From positions 1-45,578 of the forward strand of contig WFXP01000170.1 of NCBI GenBank assembly GCA_015490535.1: a stretch of DNA of 45,578 bases, given 5' to 3'. This document shows, piece after piece, positions 39,245-45,578 of this stretch. Every line of letters begins with the position of its first letter. The stretch's first letter is position 1. This DNA is from Gammaproteobacteria bacterium (lineage in GTDB: Bacteria; Pseudomonadota; Gammaproteobacteria; Thiohalospirales; Thiohalospiraceae). Both the position numbers and the translations under genes were made by a program. The notes beneath the pieces were generated by a model. It made no database searches. It was not told the origin of the DNA and worked only from the letters and a program-made list of their open reading frames with translations.

Positions 39245-39763
39245 ATGCCCTTTCCGAACAACGGCTTTTACATGACTGGAAGGAGATTGCCGGCGCCGAC
39301 GGAGCGCGGCTTCACCATGGTAGAGGTGATGGTGGCGCTGGTCATCTTCATCGTCGGCATGCTGGGGCTGGCCAGGCTGCAGGGCGCCGCCCTGCAGAAC
39401 AATCACGTGGCATATCTGCATACGGTTGCCACCCGGCTCGCCTACGACATGACGGAGCGCATGCGGGCCAATCCGGCTGGAACGGCGGGCGGGGCATACA
39501 ACGATATCTCCTCGGACGCCGTTCCGGAGCATGTGGACTGCTACGGCGGCGAGGGGTGCTCGGCCGCCCTCCTGGCCGCCATGGACGCCCGCCAATGGCT
39601 CACGGCGATAGCCAGTGAGCTGCCATCCGGCCGCGGCCGGGTAACGGGCAACGGCCAGCTGTTCACCGTCACTGTCATGTGGGACCAGAAGCGCAGCGGC
39701 AGCGGCGGAACCGGATGTGGAGCCGGGGATCTCAAGTGTATCACCTTCGAGGTGCGGCCATGA
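39245..39763 (+). CDS. pilV: Type IV pilus minor pilin PilV (copy 2)
   Basis: The product of about 172 residues is a PilV paralogue: leader ending ERG, then FTMVEVMVALVIFIVGMLGL, followed by YDMTERMRANPAGTAGGAYN, WLTAIASELPSGRGRV and TVTVMWD. These line up with copy 1 throughout, with moderate identity. Start candidates are GTG 39218, ATG 39245 and ATG 39272; I prefer 39245 for a 22-residue leader, but no strong ribosome binding site decides it. The stop overlaps the next start (ATGA). Confidence 0.85.
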   Translation: MPFPNNGFYMTGRRLPAPTERGFTMVEVMVALVIFIVGMLGLARLQGAALQNNHVAYLHTVATRLAYDMTERMRANPAGTAGGAYNDISSDAVPEHVDCYGGEGCSAALLAAMDARQWLTAIASELPSGRGRVTGNGQLFTVTVMWDQKRSGSGGTGCGAGDLKCITFEVRP

Positions 39764-40839
39764 GCAGACCGGCCGTCACCAGATGCCATAGCGCAGCCGG
39801 GACACACGGCTTCACCCTGGTGGAGCTGATGGTGGCGCTGCTGATAGGACTGATGGTGCTGGCCGGCATCGTCAAGCTGTTCACGGACACCAGACGCGGC
39901 TCGACGATGCAGGAGGAGCTGGCGCGGCAGCAGGAAAACGAGCGTTTCGCCATGTTCCTGCTGGCCCGCGAGCTGCGGCACGCGGGCGATCTGGGCTGCT
40001 GGCAGGTGGCGAATCTTTCCGGACAGGTAACCGGGTTCAGCGACTCCCTGAGCCACTTCCGCCTGGCAGTGACCGGACATGAGGCGGTCTCCTCCAGCGG
40101 CAGCGGCAGCTGGAGCCCGGCGCTCCCGGCGGAGCTTGGCGGAGCAAAACCTGGCAGTGATGTGCTGCTCCTGCATCGCGCCCACAACCTGGGACTGACG
40201 CTGACCGCCCCACGACGCAGCGACCGGTTCCTGGTCAACAATGTGAGTTCGGACGGCCCGGTATGCAGCGGCAACCAGATCGGCTACAGCGGTCTCTGCC
40301 CCGGAGACACGGTGATCGTCTCCGACTGTTTCCAAACCAACGAGTTTTCCATCTCCTCTCTGGAGATGAACAACGGCGTGCTGAGCATTCTTCACTCCGA
40401 CAACCTGTTTCCCGAGAACGCCTACCTGATGCAGGAGGGCACCCGCCTGTTCAAAGGGTACAGCGTGGCCTATTTCGTCAAGGAGAGCGTTGTCGATGGA
40501 GTAACCGTGCCCGCCCTCTACCGCAGCATCGGGGGGGCTCCCGCGGAGGAGCTGCTGGAGGGGGTGGAGAGCATGCAGGTGCTGTACGGAGTGGACAGGG
40601 ATGGAGACAACTCGCCCGATCTCTACCTCAAGGCCTCCAGCGTGGACTTCAGCACCCCCAACGTGGTCAGCGTCCAGATCGCGCTGCTGTTGCGCTCCAT
40701 GAGCGAGGTGAAGAGGGAGAGCGGGGCGGCAAGGGAGCTGCAGATCCTCTCCAGCAGTGTCGCCGTGCCGGCGGATCGCTATCTGCGGCGGGTAGCCAGC
40801 AGCACTATCATGCTGCGCGATGCGGTGGGAGAGGGTTGA
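39760..40839 (+). CDS. pilW: Type IV pilus minor pilin PilW (copy 2)
   Basis: The 359-residue prepilin starts at an ATG overlapping the pilV stop by four bases. It has a 17-residue leader ending THG and the helix FTLVELMVALLIGLMVLAGI. The globular region parallels PilW copy 1: MQEELARQQENERFAMFLL, the DLGCW segment, CPGDTVIVSDC, and LYRSIGGAPAEELLEGVESM near the end. It is coupled upstream and downstream, its stop overlapping the pilX start (TGATG). Confidence 0.88.
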   Translation: MSRPAVTRCHSAAGTHGFTLVELMVALLIGLMVLAGIVKLFTDTRRGSTMQEELARQQENERFAMFLLARELRHAGDLGCWQVANLSGQVTGFSDSLSHFRLAVTGHEAVSSSGSGSWSPALPAELGGAKPGSDVLLLHRAHNLGLTLTAPRRSDRFLVNNVSSDGPVCSGNQIGYSGLCPGDTVIVSDCFQTNEFSISSLEMNNGVLSILHSDNLFPENAYLMQEGTRLFKGYSVAYFVKESVVDGVTVPALYRSIGGAPAEELLEGVESMQVLYGVDRDGDNSPDLYLKASSVDFSTPNVVSVQIALLLRSMSEVKRESGAARELQILSSSVAVPADRYLRRVASSTIMLRDAVGEG

Positions 40840-41387
40840 TGGCGGGCAGGCGGCACAACCAGCGGGGAGCGGTGCTGGCGGCCACTCTGGTGATCCTGCT
40901 GCTGCTCACACTCATGGGGGTGGGCGCCATGGGCAGCGCCTCCCTGGAGCAGAAAATGGCGGCCAACTCCTCCCAGCGTGAGGAGAGTTTTCAAACCACC
41001 GAGCTCTGCCTTCTGGCGGCCCAGGCGTGGATGGAGGAGAAGACCATCCGGCCGGTGGAGGGCAGCTGCGAGGGCAACAACGTCGCCTGCTCGGTGGAGG
41101 TGTGGGCGGCGAACGCGCTGGCCGCCAACTGGTGGGAACGGAACGATTCCGCCTGGTGGAGCAGCCACGGGATCACGGTCAACGAAGCATGGCTAGCCGG
41201 GAAGCAGCTGCCTCCGTCGCTGGCGAACAGCTGCCGCTTCATAGTGGAGCTGCGCAGCTACGTTCCCGACAGCATCCTGCAGGAGAAACAGACCAAGGGA
41301 GGAGGAATGTACTACTACTACCTGACGGTGCGCTCCGCCGGTAACGACAGCAGAATCCTGCAGAGCACCTACTCCAAGCGTTTTTGA
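40839..41387 (+). CDS. pilX: Type IV pilus minor pilin PilX (copy 2)
   Basis: The 182-residue product has a short leader (MAGRRHNQRG) and the helix AVLAATLVILLLLTLMGVG followed by SASLEQKMAANSSQREESF, the PilX pattern, again without Glu +5. The C-terminal part carries two or more Cys and a YYYYLTVRSAG stretch. The ATG overlaps the pilW stop, completing a coupled V-W-X run. It lies 40 bases before pilY1 copy 2. Confidence 0.87.
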   Translation: MAGRRHNQRGAVLAATLVILLLLTLMGVGAMGSASLEQKMAANSSQREESFQTTELCLLAAQAWMEEKTIRPVEGSCEGNNVACSVEVWAANALAANWWERNDSAWWSSHGITVNEAWLAGKQLPPSLANSCRFIVELRSYVPDSILQEKQTKGGGMYYYYLTVRSAGNDSRILQSTYSKRF

Positions 41388-41427
41388 GGCATCGCACCTG
41401 GCGGGACAATCACAGAGGAAAAACGAT

Positions 41428-44400
41428 ATGAGTAGCATTCAGTACCAAGGCAAAATCATCCCAGTACGGAATTTGCTCATCAGGCCACTGCGCGTACTGC
41501 TCCTCATCACCGGTTTCATGGTGTCTCCTGCAGCCGGGGCCGGGCCGCTCAATCTGGCGGACAAGCCTCTCTTCCTGAGCAGTTCGGTCACCCCCAATGT
41601 ATTCCTGCAGCTGGACAACTCCGGATCCATGCGCATGGATATAACCACAATGCCTTTCTGGCCGGTTTACTGCTATGATCCAACCCTGCCCCACCGCAAA
41701 AAAAACAAGACCCCCAACGACGACTGCGAGAGCAGGAAGCTGGAAGGTGGTTACTACAAATGGGGTTACAGCGGAATCCCTGACCTGCCCTATGTCTTTT
41801 TCGGCAGTATATTCCCTGCCGAAAGGGAGATACCAACCGCCGGCTCTCCCCCCGATAGAAGGGAATTTGCGCCATGCGAACTGCTGGTGGGATTCAAGGG
41901 GGAGGATGCCTGGAGATCCACCTGGTATCCACGAGCCCTGCCGTTTTGTGGCGACGGCTCCAATCCGGTCAGCAGCGACCCCTTTACCAGCCAACCCTAT
42001 CAGAAAGACTGGCGCATTCTGTCGTCAAAGTTCAACGTCAACTACTACGACCCGGAGCGGGTCTATCGTCCCTGGAGGGGAGCCTGCAGCAGATCCGGTA
42101 CCCCATGTGCCGATGCCGACTTTACCGCGGTACGGACAAACCCTCACACGTCTCATCGCGACTATCGCGATACGCCTCGCGATCTAACCGGTTTTATCTA
42201 TGAAGTATGGATAGATGATCGTGGTTATACCGGTAATCAACCACGCCGCGGAACCGCTACCGGCAGAGGAGACGGAGCGGTGAACGCGACCAGCACGCCA
42301 AACGGAGAAATAGATCTCTGGGACAGTCACATCCGGCACACGGTCGAGGCGACGCGTGTCAAAAAGGAGACCATCAGCTACTCGCCGGATGAGTCGGGCC
42401 TTCACCCAACCGTGGTTTCCACGGAATACATCACTGATCCGGCCGAGGTGGCAGCCATCAAGCAGAATATCGCCAACTGGTATCAGTACCACCGCACCCG
42501 TGCCCAGATCGTCAAGGCCGTAACCGGCGAGATGCTCCACAGCAGTCCCGACTACCGCTACGGATTGGGAGTGATAAGTGGATCTTTCAACAGAAGGAAC
42601 CCCGACAGGGCGAAATTCGTTCCGGTTCCGGCGGCAGGCGACACCGATTATGCCTCCCACAACCAGGCGCTGCTGGACAAGCTGTTCAGCTGGAATCTCT
42701 CTGCGGGAGGAACGCCGCTCCGCAGGGGGTTGCAATACGTGGGCAACTACTTCGATAACGAGCCGTTGATAAGTGGTGTCACCTACCCGGATCCGATTCT
42801 TCCGGAGGAGATGGGTGGAGCATGCCAGAAGAACTTCGCCATCCTGTTCACTGACGGCTACTGGAACGGCACCGATCCGGAGGGAATCGGTGACGAGGAT
42901 GGCGACGGCAAAAGCAGAACCACCCTTGCCGACGTGGCCAAATACTATTATGACAAGGATCTCAACGATGCCCTGCCGAACAACGTGCCACCGGACAGCT
43001 TTGACACCGCCACTCACCAGCACATGGTCACCTTTGGCGTCACTTTTGGCGTTTTTGGCGGACTGCGGGATACCGATGGTGATGGCTGGCCCGACAAGGA
43101 CAAGAATGGCAACGATTTCCTGTTGGCGGAGGACAGCGACTGGGGTGACATCGGAACCACCCCGGGAAGGAAAGATGACCTATGGCACGCCGCCTACAAC
43201 AGCAGAGGCGCCTTCATCAGCGCCCAGAACCCCCAGCAACTGCTGGACGGGCTGAGCAAGGCGCTGCCGGACAACATCGCCCTGCGCACATCCTCGGCCT
43301 CTTCTGTGGCGCTGAGCACCGGCAACATCAGCAGCGAAAGCCACGTATATCAAGCCATCTTCAACAGTGAGGACTGGTCCGGCCAGCTACTGTCGTTCCC
43401 GATCAATTCGGATGCCACCCGGAGCGATTTTGGAGAGCTGGACACCTCCGGCGCCGGGCCGAAGGGTTCGAAATGGGACGCCGGCGAGAAGATACCGTCC
43501 CCCGACAGCCGTGTGATAGTTACCTGGGACGGCAGCCGCGGTGTTCCCTTCCGCTGGGGAAACCTGACCAGCGCCCAGCGATCCGCGCTGGGCTCTGAGG
43601 CGGTACTCGACTACTTGCGCGGCGACCACAGCCAGGAAGAGCGGAACGGCGGCACGTTCCGCAACCGCAGCAGCCGGCTGGGAGACATCGTGAACTCCGA
43701 TCCGGTGTTCGTCGGCGCCGCCGCCTATCGTTACCAGATGGATGGCTACGCCGACTTCCAGAAGAGCAAGGCTAACCGCACCGAGATGATCTATGTGGGG
43801 GCCAATGACGGCATGCTGCACGGCTTCGACGCAAAGTGGGGCACAGAGCTGTTCGCCTATGTCCCCGGCAAGGTTTATGACAACCTGGCATCGCTGGCGG
43901 ACCCGGACTATACACACCGTTATTTCGTGGATGGCTCCCCCACCGTGGCCGACGTCTATTTCGACGGCAGATGGCGCACGGTACTGGCGGGCGGACTGAA
44001 CAAGGGCGGCAAGGGAATCTACTTGCTGGACATCACCAACCCCGATGCTTTCTCCTCCGAGAGCGCGGCGTCGGATCTGGTGCTGTGGGAGTTCACCGAC
44101 GACGATGATCCCGATCTGGGATACACCTACGGCAAACCCTCCATCGCCCGCATGCACAACGACCGCTGGGCGGTGATCTTCGGCAACGGCTACAACAACA
44201 GCGGTTCGGGGAACTCGGTACTCTACATCGCCTTCATAGACAAGAGTTCGTCCGGCTGGGTTCTCGGCTCGGACTACATAAAACTGGACACACAGGACGG
44301 ATGGCCTGCCAATCCCAACGGATTGGCCAGCCCGGCCCCGATCGACATCGACGGCGACAACCGGGTGGACTATATCTATGCCGGTGACCTGCACGGGAGC

Positions 44401-45195
44401 CTCTGGCGCTTCGACGTCAACAGCAGCAATCCCGGCGACTGGTCGGTCGCCAGCCTGGGAGAAACCGGACCCACCCCCCTGTTCACCACCAAGATCGAGG
44501 ATGCGGCCGGTAACCGGCAACCCATCACCACACAACCCGAGGTGGGACGCACCCCGTTTGGCAACGGACTGATGGTCTACTTCGGGACCGGGCGCTTCCT
44601 GGAGCAGGCCGATGTAAGCAACACCTCGCGGCAGCAGAGCTTCTACGCCATCCTGGACCGGAACATCAGGGTCACATCCGTGGATCAGCTGACCAGACAG
44701 GAGGTGTTGGGGGAGTACACCCACAGCAGCGGGGCAGTCACCCGGGTAACCAGCAACTACGTCATGGAGAGCAGCAAGTACGGCTGGTATCTCGATCTGC
44801 CCGGCGCCGGAGAACGGGTGGTGAACTCCCCGCAACTGCGCGGCGGGCGGATTATCTTCACTACCGTGACAAGCACCGACACTCCCTGCGCCGCAGGGGG
44901 CGGCTACAGCTGGCTGATGGAGCTGGATGCATATCATGGTGCACGATTGAACCGCTCCCCCTTCGATCTCAACAAGGACGGCGGCTTCGATGCCGACGAC
45001 ATGGTCGAGGTGAACTCGGAGCCCACCGCAGTCAGCGGCCGGAGGTTCGATGCCATTATCAACTCCCCGAGCATCGCATCCTACGGCGGCGGCGACAAGA
45101 AGTACTCCTCCGACTCCAACGGCAACGTGGAGGTGATCACCTCCAGCTCCGGCTTGCGGGCCGACGTGCGCAAGTCGTGGCGGCAGCTGCGGTGA
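41428..45195 (+). CDS. pilY1: PilY1-type pilus tip adhesin (copy 2) with intact vWA metal site
   Basis: The 1255-residue protein is secreted (signal peptide about 1-38) and shares the architecture of copy 1 at clearly lower than close identity. Here the vWA metal site is present: PNVFLQLDNSGSM with DNSGS at 63-67, and CQKNFAILFTDGYWNG further on. The C-terminal propeller has YVGANDGMLHGFDAKWGTEL, FGNGYNNSG and the calcium loop DIDGDNRVD. An RGD lies at 731-733 in the conserved LRGDHSQEERNGG block. Several Asp-rich segments (DEDGDGKS, DTDGDGWPDKDKNGND) may bind calcium. It closes the second V-W-X-Y1 set and is followed by an R1 element. Confidence 0.93.
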   Translation: MSSIQYQGKIIPVRNLLIRPLRVLLLITGFMVSPAAGAGPLNLADKPLFLSSSVTPNVFLQLDNSGSMRMDITTMPFWPVYCYDPTLPHRKKNKTPNDDCESRKLEGGYYKWGYSGIPDLPYVFFGSIFPAEREIPTAGSPPDRREFAPCELLVGFKGEDAWRSTWYPRALPFCGDGSNPVSSDPFTSQPYQKDWRILSSKFNVNYYDPERVYRPWRGACSRSGTPCADADFTAVRTNPHTSHRDYRDTPRDLTGFIYEVWIDDRGYTGNQPRRGTATGRGDGAVNATSTPNGEIDLWDSHIRHTVEATRVKKETISYSPDESGLHPTVVSTEYITDPAEVAAIKQNIANWYQYHRTRAQIVKAVTGEMLHSSPDYRYGLGVISGSFNRRNPDRAKFVPVPAAGDTDYASHNQALLDKLFSWNLSAGGTPLRRGLQYVGNYFDNEPLISGVTYPDPILPEEMGGACQKNFAILFTDGYWNGTDPEGIGDEDGDGKSRTTLADVAKYYYDKDLNDALPNNVPPDSFDTATHQHMVTFGVTFGVFGGLRDTDGDGWPDKDKNGNDFLLAEDSDWGDIGTTPGRKDDLWHAAYNSRGAFISAQNPQQLLDGLSKALPDNIALRTSSASSVALSTGNISSESHVYQAIFNSEDWSGQLLSFPINSDATRSDFGELDTSGAGPKGSKWDAGEKIPSPDSRVIVTWDGSRGVPFRWGNLTSAQRSALGSEAVLDYLRGDHSQEERNGGTFRNRSSRLGDIVNSDPVFVGAAAYRYQMDGYADFQKSKANRTEMIYVGANDGMLHGFDAKWGTELFAYVPGKVYDNLASLADPDYTHRYFVDGSPTVADVYFDGRWRTVLAGGLNKGGKGIYLLDITNPDAFSSESAASDLVLWEFTDDDDPDLGYTYGKPSIARMHNDRWAVIFGNGYNNSGSGNSVLYIAFIDKSSSGWVLGSDYIKLDTQDGWPANPNGLASPAPIDIDGDNRVDYIYAGDLHGSLWRFDVNSSNPGDWSVASLGETGPTPLFTTKIEDAAGNRQPITTQPEVGRTPFGNGLMVYFGTGRFLEQADVSNTSRQQSFYAILDRNIRVTSVDQLTRQEVLGEYTHSSGAVTRVTSNYVMESSKYGWYLDLPGAGERVVNSPQLRGGRIIFTTVTSTDTPCAAGGGYSWLMELDAYHGARLNRSPFDLNKDGGFDADDMVEVNSEPTAVSGRRFDAIINSPSIASYGGGDKKYSSDSNGNVEVITSSSGLRADVRKSWRQLR

Positions 45196-45220
45196 CCGTT
45201 GCGCGGGGCAAAGGGGGCGG

Positions 45221-45576
45221 CTAGTACTCTTTCAAGGTAATAAGTTAGGATCCAGAGAGACGCTGAATCCGGAATTGGGTCTTCCTCAAATCGTGTGGGT
45301 AAAATGGTAAATCACCGCGTAGCGGCTCCGTCCTTGACAGGCAGAATGCACGCCGGAAGATGGTCGGCAGAAGGGGATTGGGGACACTTTGGGATAGCCG
45401 GACCACTTGCAGTTTGCGCAGGCGGTGGATATCCGCCACTCCCCGGCCAGACGGCCCCAATCCCCTTCTGGCTACCGAGTATGTGGCGTGCATTCCGCCT
45501 GTCAAGGATGATTTACCATTTTATCCACACGATTTGAGGGAGACCTTCCTAAGTTATAACCTTGACGGACTACTAG
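45221..45576. mobile_element. R1 palindromic element, copy f (after pilY1 copy 2), core inverted
   Basis: This is the most complete copy, running from CTAGTACTCTTTCAAGGTAA to CTTGACGGACTACTAG. The marker block (CGCGTAGCGGCTCCG, about 45314-45330) is in the left arm as in copies b-d. The core between the GCACGCC arms lies the other way round, with GGAAGATGG at 45354 and the ACATA end on the right. The window ends two bases beyond it with CC, which in copy e is followed directly by a pilV start codon. Confidence 0.87.
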
Positions 45577-45578
45577 CC

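Noticed and set aside
45245-45537. Open frames of 80-90 codons on both strands inside the R1 copies
   Set aside because: They recur only because the DNA repeat recurs, the frames are broken in other copies, and they lack ribosome binding sites.
37129-45576. R1 copies e and f as relics of the same duplication that made the two pilus sets
   Set aside because: The two PilY1 proteins are far more diverged than the two repeats, so the repeats arrived or were homogenised later.

Overview
The window is a stretch of a GC-rich gammaproteobacterial chromosome. Gene content and order (initiator tRNA-rimP-nusA-infB-rbfA-truB; recX-alaS-lysC-csrA; M23 peptidase-secA-argJ-Nudix/ThiE; nadK-recN) resemble those of Chromatiales-type and pseudomonad-type gammaproteobacteria. 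I cannot name the species. A sulfur-oxidising Chromatiales-like lineage is only an inference from the gene order and the acidic porin. No prophage, CRISPR array, rRNA operon, integrase or transposase gene was seen.

Layout. 1-5.6 kb: a porin, mscL, and divergent ilvD/argA. 5.7-11.7 kb (minus strand): the classical initiator-tRNA/nusA translation-transcription operon. 11.8-13.9 kb: the rep helicase. 14.1-18.8 kb (minus): recX-alaS-lysC-csrA. 18.9-25.5 kb (minus): M23 peptidase-secA-argJ-Nudix/ThiE fusion, with a DciA/DUF721 gene diverging from the peptidase. 26.2-28.8 kb (minus): nadK-recN. 29.3-31.6 kb (plus): cbpA-cbpM-M48 metalloprotease. 31.9-32.5 kb (minus): an isolated trpG/pabA. 32.7-45.2 kb (plus): two complete sets of type IV pilus minor pilins with two different PilY1 adhesins (X1-Y1a-V1-W1-V2-W2-X2-Y1b).

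The most distinctive feature is a dispersed palindromic repeat family (called R1 here), about 270-360 bp per full copy. Full-length copies start and end with CTAG inside shared terminal inverted repeats. Five sizeable copies, one partial remnant, one terminal-repeat-only hairpin and one element with the same ends but a different interior lie in this 45 kb, all between genes or at gene borders. The copies are built of concentric inverted repeats, and comparing two asymmetric markers shows that the core has been inverted relative to the arms in the last copy. Some copies appear to supply functional signals: the pilY1a stop codon, the region just upstream of pilV1, and the trpG stop codon. A second, unrelated repeat family (R2) lies between ilvD and argA and forms the 3' end of the dciA gene.

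Two further points stand out. The leader of the rimP-nusA operon shows a promoter followed by three mutually exclusive pairings typical of an attenuator. One of the two PilY1 proteins has lost the von Willebrand factor A metal site that the other keeps.
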